64,000 nt of DNA, from assembly GCF_036038375.1 (NCBI RefSeq), contig NZ_CP107935.1:8866001-8930000 (forward strand), given 5' to 3'. The notes under the pieces were generated by a model that ran no database searches, had not been told where the DNA came from, and worked only from the letters and a program-made list of their open reading frames with translations. Below, piece by piece: positions 33,827-42,413 of the stretch; position 1 is the first letter of the stretch, and each line of letters opens with the position of its first letter. This DNA comes from Streptomyces sp. NBC_00414. Lineage in GTDB: Bacteria > Actinomycetota > Actinomycetes > Streptomycetales > Streptomycetaceae. A program made the translations under genes and the position numbers.

Positions 33827-34237
33827 ATGAGGAAGCGTAATGTGGCCGGCGCTGCGGTCTCCGTCGGCATCGCGTTGAGTCTGGTGACCACAGTTACGTC
33901 ATCGGCTTCTGCCGCGAACGAGAAGTGTCCGGTCGGTTACCTCTGCGTATACGACAGCGATTCGTTCACCGGGCAGGTCTACGCTTTTCCTGCCGCCAAC
34001 GGATATTACAAGCCGGATCTCAACTATGACCCGCCGAAGTGGCTGAGCGGCGTCTACCTCAATGACCACATATCTTCGATAATCAACAACACGAGGTATT
34101 CTGCCACCTTCTTCAAGGACGCGAACTAAAAGGGTGCGAAGATCACGGTTTCGGGCGGAGGATGGAACTCCAAGCTGTCCACCACGGGATTCGACAATTT
34201 GATTTCCTCATTCGCGGTGAATGTTTCCGGTGCGTGA
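33827..34237 (+). pseudogene. Secreted I36-family protein 3, broken by an in-frame TAA
   Basis: The frame opens at ATG 33827 (GAAGGA 9 nt upstream) with a signal peptide ending near SSASA and the I36 signature CPVGYLCVYDSDSFTGQVY, then LNDHISSIINNTR. TAA at 34127-34129 stops it after 100 residues (FFKDAN). Reading on in the same frame gives a further 35 codons, KGAKITVSGGGWNSKLS and a matching end, closing at TGA 34235-34237. That hidden part aligns with the C-terminus of the intact homologue at 3508-3909 (GWNSKLSTAGFDN). The stop falls where the homologue has a Tyr-like position (ASY-SGYK), so one base change from TAC or TAT to TAA explains it. A truncated product, readthrough or sequence error remain possible. 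Confidence 0.75.
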
Positions 34238-34274
34238 GGTCTTCCTGTCCGTGGGGAAGAGTTGAGGGAAAGTC

Positions 34275-34311
34275 GACCGGCTCCACCTGGTGCAACCAGG
34301 TGGAGCCGGTC
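34275..34311. terminator. Long perfect hairpin between convergent genes
   Basis: A 17-bp perfect stem (GACCGGCTCCACCTGGT and its complement) with a 3-nt GCA loop. It sits between the plus-strand broken inhibitor gene and the minus-strand 63-residue secreted peptide gene, so it can end both transcripts. No T-run follows, which is usual for Streptomyces bidirectional terminators. Confidence 0.8.
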
Positions 34312-34336
34312 GTGTGTGAAAGAAGGGCGTACCCGG

Positions 34337-34528
34337 TTATCCGATGGGAGCGGGGTCTTCGTGGCCGCCGCCGCCCGCTGTACGCGCGTCGGTCAGGTCG
34401 TTCTGATCCGGCTCATTCATGCCGGCCTCGCCGCGCTGGTTCACTTCATTCATATGGGCCGGGACTGCTATGGCCGTCACACCACCCATCACCATGGCAG
34501 ACGCTGCAATCAGTGCTCGAAACTTCAT
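34337..34528 (-). CDS. Small secreted acidic peptide, unknown function
   Basis: A 63-residue protein with a signal peptide (KFRALIAASAMVMGGVTAIA, cleavage near VPA at ~24) and a polar, acidic mature part of about 40 residues without cysteine (HMNEVNQRGEAGMNEPDQ start, Gly-rich HEDPAPIG end). A strong GGAGGA lies 6 nt before the ATG, which supports it as a real gene despite its size. It is the third gene of a compact minus-strand set, following two I36-type inhibitor genes with a gap of only 46 bp, and ends at the hairpin at 34275-34311. I recognise no family. Confidence 0.65.
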   Translation of the reverse strand: MKFRALIAASAMVMGGVTAIAVPAHMNEVNQRGEAGMNEPDQNDLTDARTAGGGGHEDPAPIG

Positions 34529-34574
34529 TCTAATCCTCCATTGGGACAGTCCGGATGTAGGTTGGACGATCGTT

Positions 34575-34952
34575 CTAGATCACTCGCATCGAACTGATCC
34601 GGTCGTTCATCGCGACCTGGCTGGTCCAGCGACGAGGCGCCAGGACATCGGCAAGGGACCCCCCGTACGAGTGGTCGGTGTAGAACGCGAAGGTGAAGGT
34701 GGTGTTGTTGACGACCGAGCTGATGTTGTCATTGACGGGTGTGCCGTCGCTGAACTTGTGCTCGGTCTTGGACAGAGTCACATAGTTGTTAGCCGGAAAT
34801 GAATACATGGATCCGGCGAAATTGGCATCCCTGTATACGCACACAGCCTGTTCCGGGCAATGTACTGCCGCCGACGCGCTTGGAGCGAAAGTGAGCGCCG
34901 AGGCCGCCATGACGGCACCTGCCGCGACGATTCCTGCGAATGGGATCTTCAT
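34575..34952 (-). CDS. Secreted I36-family (peptidase inhibitor-like) protein 4
   Basis: A 125-residue exported protein: signal peptide KIPFAGIVAAGAVMAASAL with cleavage near PSASA at residue ~28, then VHCPEQAVCVYRDANFAGSMY, the same cysteine/aromatic signature as its relatives, VNDNISSVVNNTT, and an end MNDRISSMRVI. It lies 60 bp downstream of another family member and 46 bp upstream of the 63-residue secreted peptide, all on the minus strand and probably co-transcribed. Family placement is by motif; protease inhibition is inferred. Confidence 0.85.
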   Translation of the reverse strand: MKIPFAGIVAAGAVMAASALTFAPSASAAVHCPEQAVCVYRDANFAGSMYSFPANNYVTLSKTEHKFSDGTPVNDNISSVVNNTTFTFAFYTDHSYGGSLADVLAPRRWTSQVAMNDRISSMRVI

Positions 34953-35012
34953 TTTTCAGCCTGACTCTCGGAGGTGTGCACCCTACGCAACTCTCGGGGT
35001 TTTCAGCAGCCG

Positions 35013-35441
35013 CTACCTGGTGCAGAAGGAGGAGATCACGTCGTTGAAGGCCCCGTAGAGTTGATTGGTGGAACCATCATGGTTGTAAATCACGAAGCTG
35101 TTTGACTTGAGATTTAAGATCTGAGAATTCGCCTTGATGTCGATGTACCTGCCGTTCTGCCCTGAATTCTCGTTCAGGCGAACAGTCTGTCCCGTTTTGT
35201 TGACGACGGACGAAGTGCTGTCGTTCACGGGCGGGTAGTTGCCCGGGTAGCTCTCACCCTTGAGATCCGAAACGCGATTGGAGTCGGGTACGTAGATTTC
35301 TCCGCCGAAGTTGCTGTCGAGGAAAAGACACAACTTTCCCGATGGGCAGTCGGCTGCCGATGCCGCGGCGGCCGGAGTTGTCGAAGCGAGCGCACCGCCG
35401 AAAATCAGCGCCACGGTGAGGGTTACAGCCTTGAGTCGCAT
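35013..35441 (-). CDS. Secreted I36-family (peptidase inhibitor-like) protein 5
   Basis: A 142-residue exported protein: RLKAVTLTVALIFGGAL signal, cleavage near AAAASA at ~30, mature part ADCPSGKLCLFLDSNFGGEIY with the I36-type signature, VNDSTSSVVNKTG, and a C-terminus GAFNDVISSFCTR with a terminal-region cysteine as in inhibitor 1. The ATG at 35441 is chosen because the frame upstream is a long Arg/Pro-rich extension without a signal peptide. One leucine is encoded by TTA (35117..35115, in SQILNLK), so translation should depend on the bldA tRNA. It is the first gene of the three-gene secreted set on the minus strand and is divergent from the AraC regulator. Confidence 0.83.
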   Translation of the reverse strand: MRLKAVTLTVALIFGGALASTTPAAAASAADCPSGKLCLFLDSNFGGEIYVPDSNRVSDLKGESYPGNYPPVNDSTSSVVNKTGQTVRLNENSGQNGRYIDIKANSQILNLKSNSFVIYNHDGSTNQLYGAFNDVISSFCTR

Positions 35442-35885
35442 TTTTACTCTCAAACCCATGTGGAAGACGGACTTTGGCACCGTAGCGAGAGTAAAACGGG
35501 GTGCATAGGAGCTCAGTGCCACGGTGAGGTCGTTCGCCGGCTGAGGGGGATTCTCGCGTTCCGCCGGTTCCGTACCTGACGGGTGACACGGCCCCGAGGT
35601 CCTCCCTCCGGCCCTTGCCGGTGATGACGGCCGGAACCACCCGGACCGGTCGGCCGGCCACCGCTCCATGCCCTCCAGGACCTGGTATTGCGTACTGCGT
35701 CGGGGTGCCCGACAACGAGCCGTGAATCAGTCGTCAACCGGCCGTGAACAGGCAGCAGGTTGTCTTGTCGACGCAGCGCGCGGCCCGGAGGGGCCAGCGC
35801 GAAGCCGTGCTGAAGATGAAATGCACTGACGCCCTCGGCCGTCCTCGAACAGCTGCAGGCGTGGGGCGACCGAAAGAAGGCGCAA
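35442..35885. other. 444-bp divergent intergenic region
   Basis: No convincing gene on either strand. It separates the minus-strand inhibitor set from the plus-strand AraC gene and should hold both promoters. It contains GC-rich inverted repeats (for example around 35640-35665), but I cannot name an operator. Confidence 0.5.
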
Positions 35886-36908
35886 ATGGGCACTCAGAAG
35901 TCGGTAGATCTCTCCGCCATCGGCTCGAACCGCGGTCGGTCGACACGGTTCGCAACAGAGATGAACCTAACGGCGCCGCAGTTCCGAAAAGCTGATCCGG
36001 TACTCCGAGGGTGGCGAAGCGGTCCGCTGTCACATCTGACTCGTCTCACTGCTCTTCGAACTGCTCCTCACGGCTTCAGACTGTCCGCCGACGGTCATCA
36101 CTACAACGGCCTGCTCTCGATCAGGTTCTACAGCGATTCACTGGCGGGAGTTTCGGGTCGGGGTGTGGACCAGGATCCGATCGTGGTCGATCTGGTGAAT
36201 TCCGGTGGGTTGGAGTTCAGGAAAGGTGGGGAATCTTACGCTGTCATGCCGGGGCAGATCTGCATCAGGGACACGAAGTCTCCGTGGGATTTCTCCTGTG
36301 CGCCGGCTACGCGTGTCCGGATGGTCGCGATTACCAGGCACGCGTTGATCCCACGGATCGATTCACCGGAGAAGCTCAATCGGCCATATATCGGGGAAGC
36401 GGCCTCCCCCGAGGTTGCTCTTCTGGTGAAATTTCTGAATGTCCTGGAGAGCTCCTCTGATGCCCTGAGCCGCTCGACCTGCGCACAGGACGCCGCGCTC
36501 GACGCCTGTGCGACTTTACTGTCGGATATCCTGGGGACGCCGTCCAGCAATGGACTGGACGAGTCCCGTGTGGAGTCGCTGCGGGCGGCAGAGACCGCGA
36601 TAGAGATCAATCTCGACAGGCCCGACCTGTCACCCGCGCTGATCGCCAGAATCCTCGGAGTGTCCACTCGGACGCTGCATCGCACCTTCTCCGGGTCTGG
36701 TCACTCCGTGATGTCGTTCACCCGTTACAGGCGTGTACAGAGGGCGCACGATGATCTCGTGAACTCTGGCAGTATGACGTGCGTTTCGGAAATCGCAGCC
36801 AGGTGGCATTTTTCGGACGCGAGTCACTTCATAATGAACTTCAAATCAATATTCGGAGCGACTCCGGCAGCGTATCTACGGACTCGTAGGATGTTGGGTA
36901 TCCACTAA
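35886..36908 (+). CDS. AraC-family transcriptional regulator (TTA-containing)
   Basis: A 340-residue regulator: an N-terminal cupin-like sensing domain (~30-200, LNSGG/PGQICIRDTKSPWDF region) and a C-terminal AraC double helix-turn-helix (~235-335) with PALIARILGVSTRTLHRTFSGSG and the second helix pair EIAARWHFSDASHFIMNFKSIFGATPAAYL. The start at 35886 has GAAAGAAGG 7 nt upstream. It carries a TTA codon (36516-36518, in CATLLSD), a hallmark of bldA-controlled regulators of secondary metabolism. It lies between the secreted-inhibitor set and the third SARP, so a role in switching on this flank is likely but not shown. The ligand is unknown. Confidence 0.88.
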   Translation: MGTQKSVDLSAIGSNRGRSTRFATEMNLTAPQFRKADPVLRGWRSGPLSHLTRLTALRTAPHGFRLSADGHHYNGLLSIRFYSDSLAGVSGRGVDQDPIVVDLVNSGGLEFRKGGESYAVMPGQICIRDTKSPWDFSCAPATRVRMVAITRHALIPRIDSPEKLNRPYIGEAASPEVALLVKFLNVLESSSDALSRSTCAQDAALDACATLLSDILGTPSSNGLDESRVESLRAAETAIEINLDRPDLSPALIARILGVSTRTLHRTFSGSGHSVMSFTRYRRVQRAHDDLVNSGSMTCVSEIAARWHFSDASHFIMNFKSIFGATPAAYLRTRRMLGIH

Positions 36909-37053
36909 CGCTTGCTGTGTTCCGGCTTCCGGGGTCCGGTACCCGGGCGCCTCGCATCCGGGTCCGCGAGTTCGACGCACTTCCTCCACAGGCTTCGCAG
37001 GGCTCCGTGCGGGCTCTGGCAGACTGGAGATCGTTCGCGGGGAGGGTGTCGGT

Positions 37054-39939
37054 TTGAAGCAGCAGTTGCGGTTCTCGGTGTTAGGCCCGCTCAGGGCATG
37101 GCGTGGTGGGGTCGAGATCGAGCTGGGACCGCCTCAGCAGCGGTCCGTGCTGGCCGTGTTGCTGTTGGCGGAGGGTGCCCAGGTGTCCGTGGGCGGGCTG
37201 ACCGACGCGGTGTGGGGACCACGCGCGCCGGCGTCCGCGTCCGGGATCCTCCGCGGCTATGTCCACCGTCTCCGCAGAGTCCTGGATCCGGAGGCCGATG
37301 TCGCGGCGTCGGTGATCCGCTCCCTGGGGGACGGTTACCAGCTGCGCACGGTCGGGGAACTGGATCTGGTTCTCTTCCGGGAACTGTGTACCCGGGCCGA
37401 GCGGTCGCGTGCGCAGGGAGCGCCCGAGAGCGCTGTGACATATCTGCGGGAGGCTCTGAGTCTGTGGCAGGGGTCGGTGCTCGCGGGTGTGCCGGGTGAG
37501 TACGCGCAAGGTCAGCGGCAGCGACTCGACGAGCTGTGGCTGACCGCGCGGGGGGACTGCCTGAGGGCCGAGCTCGATCTGGGTTCGCACGTGACGGCCG
37601 TCGCGGAGCTGGCGGAGCTGGTCGCCGAGTATCCGCTGGACGAGCGGTTCCGAGGGCTGCTGATGCTGGCCCTGTACCGGTCGGGGCGGCAGGCGGCGGC
37701 GCTCGACTCCTACCACAGGGCGCAGCGCCTGCTGGCGGACGAATTGGGCGTGGACCCAGGTCCGGCGTTGCAGACCCTGTACCAACAGATCCTCCGCGCC
37801 GACCCGGAACTTCTCGCTCCGTCGGTATCGGCCACCCCTACGCCCACCCCCACGGCCACCCCGCCTCCCGCTCCTGCCGCGCCCACGAGTTCCACCACTC
37901 CGGCGCAACTACCGTCCGGACTCCCGGCTTTCGTGGGCCGAGACGCGGAGCTGGCCGAGATGGCGCGGTTGTCGTCCGGCGGGACGGTGGTGGTGAGCGC
38001 GATCGCGGGTATGGCGGGCGTCGGCAAGACCACGTTCGCCGTGCATTGGTCCCGGCAGGTCGCCGCCCGATTCCCCGACGGCCAGCTCTATCTGAACCTG
38101 CGTGGGTTCGACCCGGTCGGCCAGCCCGTGGCACCAGAGCACGCCCTGCGGACCCTGCTCGGCTCGCTGGGGGAGGACCTGCGAGGGCTGCCGCAGGACC
38201 TTGACGCCCTCGCGGCCAGGTACCGTACCCTCATATCCGACAAGCGCATGCTGGTCCTGCTCGACAATGCCCGTGATGCCGCCCAGGTACGCCCCTTGCT
38301 GCCCGGAACGTCCAGCTGCCTGGCCGTCGTCACCAGCCGCAACCGGCTCACCGGACTCGTTGCGATCGACGGCGCCCACCCCATCCACTTGGATGTGCTC
38401 ACCCCCGCCGAAGCGCGCGCCCTGCTAGCCCGCCGCCTCGGGTCGGCCCGTGTGGCGGCCGAGGCGGACGCCGTCGACGAGATCATCGACAGATGTGCCC
38501 GTCTTCCGCTCGCCCTGGCCATCACCGCCGCCCGCGCCGTGACCCGCCCTGCTTTCTCCCTCGCCTCCATAGCGGCCGAACTGGGCGACAGCGCCGCAGT
38601 CCTCGACGCCCTCCAGGACCATGACGACACAGCCGCCGACGCGCGCGCCGTCTTCTCCTGGTCCTATGACGCACTCACCCCCGAGGCCGCCCGCCTGTTC
38701 CGTCTCCTTGCCGTGCACCCCGGCCCGGACATCACCGTTCCCGCAGCCGCCAGCCTCAGCGCCCGTGCCGTCTGCGACACCCGCCGGCTCCTCGCGGAAC
38801 TCGTCCAGGCCCACCTGCTCGACGAGATCACCCCAGGTCGCTATGCCTCCCACGACCTGCTGCGCACCTACGCGGGTGAACTCACCGGGACCACCGACTC
38901 ACCGGACTGGAAGCACACCGCCCGTCACCGCATGCTCGACCACTACCTCCACACCGCTCACCAGGGAACGGCACTGACCAGCCTCGCGCGCACACTCATC
39001 CCGCTGGCTCCGGTGGCCGAGGGCGTACAGGCCGAGGACCTCGCCGCGGACAAGACCAGGGCGATGGCCTGGTTCACCGCCGAGGAGTCGGTACTTCTCG
39101 CCGTGTTCAAGCAGGCCGCCGCCCACACGTACGACGCCTACACCTGGCAGCTCGCCTGGGCCGTCTCCAACCACCTTCACCTGCGTGGCCTGTGGCAGGA
39201 AGCGGAGGAGATGCACCTCACCGCGCTACGGGCGGCGCGCCGACTCGACGACCGTACCGCCCAAGCACGTGTCCTCCACGGGGTGGTCACAGCGACGTGG
39301 GGGCAGGGACGCCACGCGGAGGCACGGGCCCATGCCGAGTACGCCGTCGAACTGTTCTCGCAGACGAACGACCTGAGGGCTCGTGCGGAGGGCCATTTCA
39401 TGCTGGCCTGGGCGGCGGAGGGCCAGGGCGATACGGAGATCGCTCTGGCTGCCGCAGAACAGGCCCTTGAGTTCCACCGTGCGTGCGGCGACTTCGGCGA
39501 TGCCGATGCGCGCGCTCAGATGGCGATAGCCTCCGCACTCAATGCCGTCGGCTGGTGCCTCAAACAGCTCGGGCACCTGGACAAGGCCCTCGACCACTGT
39601 CAGCAGGCGCTGGCTCTGTGCCTTGCGGTGGGAGACACGACCCTGGCGGCGCACACCTGGGACAGCATCGGACACACCCACCACGGTCTGGAACAGTACG
39701 CCGAAGCCGCCACCGCCTTCCGTAGCGCGCTCGACCTCTACCAGCAGCAGGGCGAGCTTCCCTGGTTCAAGGGCGGCACCCTGATGCGTCTCGGGGACAC
39801 CTGTCTGAGCGCCGGCGATCCCGATGGTGCCCGCGCAGTCTGGATCGAGAGCCTGGCCATCATGGAACACCTTGGCCATGCCGACGCCGAGACCCTACGC
39901 ACCAGACTGAAGGGGCTGGACCAGCAGGACGCTTCGTGA
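37054..39939 (+). CDS. AfsR-like SARP regulator with STAND ATPase and TPR repeats (paralogue 3, TTA codon 10)
   Basis: A 961-residue activator: winged helix (QQLRFSVLGPLRAWRG, 1-95), transcriptional activation domain (~100-250), a Pro/Thr/Ala linker (~257-285) with PTPTPTATPPP character, NB-ARC ATPase with Walker A GMAGVGKTTF near 320 and MLVLLDNARD, and TPR-like repeats towards the end (QALDLYQQQGELPWFKGG region). The TTG start at 37054 lies after GGGAGGG, as in the paralogue at 3933-6827. The tenth codon is TTA (37081-37083), where both paralogues use CTG, so expression should need bldA tRNA. Its stop codon at 39937-39939 is immediately followed by an IS5-family transposase remnant, which may have trimmed the original 3' flank. 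It faces away from the NRPS genes. Confidence 0.93.
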   Translation: MKQQLRFSVLGPLRAWRGGVEIELGPPQQRSVLAVLLLAEGAQVSVGGLTDAVWGPRAPASASGILRGYVHRLRRVLDPEADVAASVIRSLGDGYQLRTVGELDLVLFRELCTRAERSRAQGAPESAVTYLREALSLWQGSVLAGVPGEYAQGQRQRLDELWLTARGDCLRAELDLGSHVTAVAELAELVAEYPLDERFRGLLMLALYRSGRQAAALDSYHRAQRLLADELGVDPGPALQTLYQQILRADPELLAPSVSATPTPTPTATPPPAPAAPTSSTTPAQLPSGLPAFVGRDAELAEMARLSSGGTVVVSAIAGMAGVGKTTFAVHWSRQVAARFPDGQLYLNLRGFDPVGQPVAPEHALRTLLGSLGEDLRGLPQDLDALAARYRTLISDKRMLVLLDNARDAAQVRPLLPGTSSCLAVVTSRNRLTGLVAIDGAHPIHLDVLTPAEARALLARRLGSARVAAEADAVDEIIDRCARLPLALAITAARAVTRPAFSLASIAAELGDSAAVLDALQDHDDTAADARAVFSWSYDALTPEAARLFRLLAVHPGPDITVPAAASLSARAVCDTRRLLAELVQAHLLDEITPGRYASHDLLRTYAGELTGTTDSPDWKHTARHRMLDHYLHTAHQGTALTSLARTLIPLAPVAEGVQAEDLAADKTRAMAWFTAEESVLLAVFKQAAAHTYDAYTWQLAWAVSNHLHLRGLWQEAEEMHLTALRAARRLDDRTAQARVLHGVVTATWGQGRHAEARAHAEYAVELFSQTNDLRARAEGHFMLAWAAEGQGDTEIALAAAEQALEFHRACGDFGDADARAQMAIASALNAVGWCLKQLGHLDKALDHCQQALALCLAVGDTTLAAHTWDSIGHTHHGLEQYAEAATAFRSALDLYQQQGELPWFKGGTLMRLGDTCLSAGDPDGARAVWIESLAIMEHLGHADAETLRTRLKGLDQQDAS

Positions 39940-40573
39940 CGCACTCCGCCGCGGTACGAGCACACCAGCATGCCGTCGGCGCGAGGAAGGCACCGCCTGC
40001 CGCGGCTGTTCAAAAGGGGGCGGGCCGCGGAACGAATCAGGTCGATCCGGTCCTGCGGCAACTGGCCGTTCGGCTGGCGGAGGTGGTCAGATCGGTGAGC
40101 GCCTGGGACGCCCCGCGGCGGCCTCAGCACCAAAATCCATCTCGCCGCCGACGGACGGTGCCGGCCTCTCGCCCTCGTCCTGACACCACGGTGACGGCCC
40201 CCAGCTTGAGCACGTCCTGGAGCAGATCTCCGTCCGCCGCACCGCAGGGGGACGGCCGCGCACCAGGCCGGACCATGTCCTGGCCGACAAGGCCTACGCG
40301 TCCCGGAGGAACCGCCGCTGCCTGCGGCGACGCGGCATTCCCCACACCATTCCCGAACGACTCGACCCGCTCGGACACCGGCTCAACCGAGGCTCCCGGG
40401 GAGGCCGACCCACCGGATTCGACGCCGAGCGCTACAAGAGACGCAACACCGTCGAACGTGCCAGCAACCGTCTGAAAGGCTTCCGCGGCCTCTCCACACG
40501 CTACGAGAAACGCGCTTACATCTACCTCGGCACCGTCACCCTCGCAGCCCTCATGATCTGGCTCCGAACATGA
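39940..40573 (+). pseudogene. Decayed IS5-family transposase remnant
   Basis: Pieces of an IS5/IS427-type DDE transposase in different frames. VRAHQHAVGARK lies right after the SARP stop codon, RGGLSTKIHLAADGRCRPLALVLTP around 40114-40190, then after a frameshift GDGPQLEHVLEQI, DHVLADKAYASRRNRR and the C-terminal DDE-glutamate block RRNTVERASNRLKGFRG, ending YLGTVTLAALMIWLR and TGA at 40571-40573. The N-terminal third and the left end of the element are missing. It is non-functional, and marks an old insertion or deletion at the edge of the biosynthetic region. Longer plus-strand frames here are out-of-frame readings of this remnant. Confidence 0.85.
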
Positions 40574-40592
40574 TCCAAGAAACAGTCCCTAG

Positions 40593-41893
40593 TAGTGCTT
40601 TGTTAGGCCTGTTCGTTGCGGATGTGTTCGTCTCGGTGCCGCGCAAGGATCAGCGGGCGAAGGGCAAGTGTTATCTGCGTGGGTTGATGCTGGACGGTCG
40701 GCGTAAGTCGATCCAGCCGATGGCCGAGCGTCTGCCGGACGGGAACATGCAGGCCTTGCAGCAGTTCGTCAGTCAATCGCCGTGGGAGTGGATGCCGGTG
40801 CGCCGGCGGATCGCTCAGCGTCTGTGCGAGGTGATTCGGCCCGAGGTGTGGGCGGTCGACGACGTGTCGTTTCCCAGGTGCGGTAAGGCATCGGTGGGGG
40901 TGGCCCGGCAGTACTGCGGAGCGGTCGGCAAGCGGGCCAATTGCCAGGTCGCGGTCAGCGTGCACGCCGCCACGGACGTCGCGTCCTGTCCGCTGGAGTG
41001 GGAGCTCTTCCTGCCCGAACAGTGGGCGGATGACGCCCGTAGACGGCGGGCTGCCGGAGTTCCCGATCACGTCGGGCATGTGCCCAAATCCCGTTTAGCG
41101 TTGGGTCTGTTGGACCGGCTGGCTGCCGTCGGTGCCGGTGATCGTGGCAGATGCCGGCTACGGCCGCAGTGTCTCCTTCCGCCTGGCACTGGAGGACCGC
41201 GGCTGGTCCCATGTGGTGGCCGTTGACCCCAAGGAGACCGTCCAGTTGGAGGCGGCCGAGCCGTATCGGGTGCCCTACGGCGGGCTGGGGCCGCCCACTC
41301 GGCCCTGCTGTCGCGAACCTGCCCGGGCTCTGAGGGACCTGGTCGATGCCGCCACAGCGTTCGAGCAGGTGACCTGGCGCAACGGCAGCAAGGGCGGCAT
41401 GGCCTCCCGGTTCGCCGTGCTCCGGGTGTGTCCGGCGGGCAAGATTGCCAGCCACACTGCCCAGGAACAGGCCGGCGGGCGCGATCGATGGGACGGTGTG
41501 CTGCCGCTGCGGACCCTGCTGGTCGAACAGCCCCACGAGGACGGTGAGCCGACCGGTTTCTGGATGAGCAACCTGCCCGACACCACCCCGGTCACCGGTC
41601 TGGTGCGATGCGCGAAGATGCGCTGGCGCATCGAGCACGACTACCGCGAACTCAAACACGGCCTGGGCCTGGACCACTTCGAAGGCCGCACCTGGCACCA
41701 CCACGTCACCCTCGTCACCGCCGCCCAGGCCTTCCTCACCCTCCGGCGCCTGGACCCAAAGGCCCTGGCCGGAACCTGACCCTCTACCAGGTCCTCGACA
41801 CCCTGCAGAGCCTCCTCCGGTGCTGGACCGGCACCTGCACCACCTGCGGCCAGCGCCTCAAAGCCAACCGAGCCAGAACCCAACGAAGCACTA
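40593..41893 (+). mobile_element. IS701-family insertion sequence, 1301 bp
   Basis: The left end TAGTGCTTTGTTAGG and the right end (complement TAGTGCTTCGTTGGG) form inverted repeats matching at 13 of 15 positions. Both ends are flanked by CTAG (40589-40592 and 41894-41897), a 4-bp target duplication of the type made by IS701-group elements. The interior carries one transposase gene split by a frameshift. It is inserted next to the IS5 remnant and into, or at the edge of, a tyrosine recombinase gene whose 3' part continues directly at 41894. Confidence 0.88.
40600..41779 (+). pseudogene. IS701-family transposase, frameshifted
   Basis: The first frame codes for an RGLMLDGRRKSIQPMAERL region, AVDDVSFPRCGKASVGVARQYCG (catalytic DD region) and VAVSVHAATDVASCPLEWELFLP. 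At about 41117-41130, after LLDRLAA, the reading must shift frame to continue VPVIVADAGYG (second catalytic Asp), then WRIEHDYRELKHGLGLDHFEGRTW (catalytic Glu) to the stop at 41779. Family members are about 400 residues in one frame, matching the combined length. A one-base change has most likely inactivated it; programmed frameshifting or a sequence error are less likely alternatives. The exact start is uncertain. Confidence 0.8.
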
Positions 41894-42253
41894 CTAGAGA
41901 GTTTCGGTGTCGCACCCGATGGACGTCTGTTCCGCAATGCAGCGGGAAATTACGTCGATCCATCCGCGTACGGCATCACATGGGGACGTGGGCGTGAGGC
42001 TGCGCTGACTCTCGATGAACACGCCGTTGAGCTTGCGAAACGTTTCTACGACCTGCGCCACGCAGGAATCTCATTCTGGCTTGCCTCCGGTGTCGACCCG
42101 GCAGAGTGTGCGCGCCGCGCCGGACAAAGCATCCAGGTTCTCTTCCGCTTCTACGCCAAGTTTTTGGCCGAGGCGCGCGACCATGCCAACAGCCTGATCG
42201 AGGAGTCGATGCGAAGGTGGGAGGGGCAGGACGGCAGTGCAGAGGACGCGTGA
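41894..42253 (+). pseudogene. 3' fragment of a tyrosine recombinase (phage/ICE integrase), cut by the IS
   Basis: Open frame without a start, 119 codons: GVAPDGRLFRNAAGNYVDPS, then the catalytic box FYDLRHAGISFWLASGVDP (Arg-x-x-His), the next helix ECARRAGQSIQVLFRFYAKFL containing the candidate nucleophile Tyr, and an acidic tail to TGA 42251-42253. The context matches actinobacterial SAM-like-domain integrases of integrative elements. The N-terminal domain and the first catalytic Arg are absent; the IS701 element ends exactly where the fragment begins. No tRNA gene or attachment site was recognised next to it. Confidence 0.8.
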
Positions 42254-42366
42254 GCCGGGCCTTGGCCCGGAAATGCCCAGGAACAGCTGGTCAGAGATGG
42301 GATAGCAGTGGGGCATATCGGGAGTTGCTCTGCACTTCACCCCGTGGCCTAGACGCATGCCGGGAA

Positions 42367-42407
42367 GGGCGCCTGACAGGTGAAGTGCCTGGTCGGGCGC
42401 CCTTTTT
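42367..42407 (+). terminator. Rho-independent terminator
   Basis: GGGCGCC and GGCGCCC form the outer stem, CAGG/CCTG the inner pairing, followed by TTTTT at 42403-42407 on the plus strand. It lies between the recombinase fragment and the convergent aldehyde dehydrogenase gene, a few bases before the latter's stop codon on the other strand. Confidence 0.8.
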
Positions 42408-42413
42408 CGACGT

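Noticed and set aside
39936..40475. 179-codon plus-strand frame after the SARP
   Set aside because: It is mostly an out-of-frame reading of the decayed IS5 transposase; the true frame is visible beside it.
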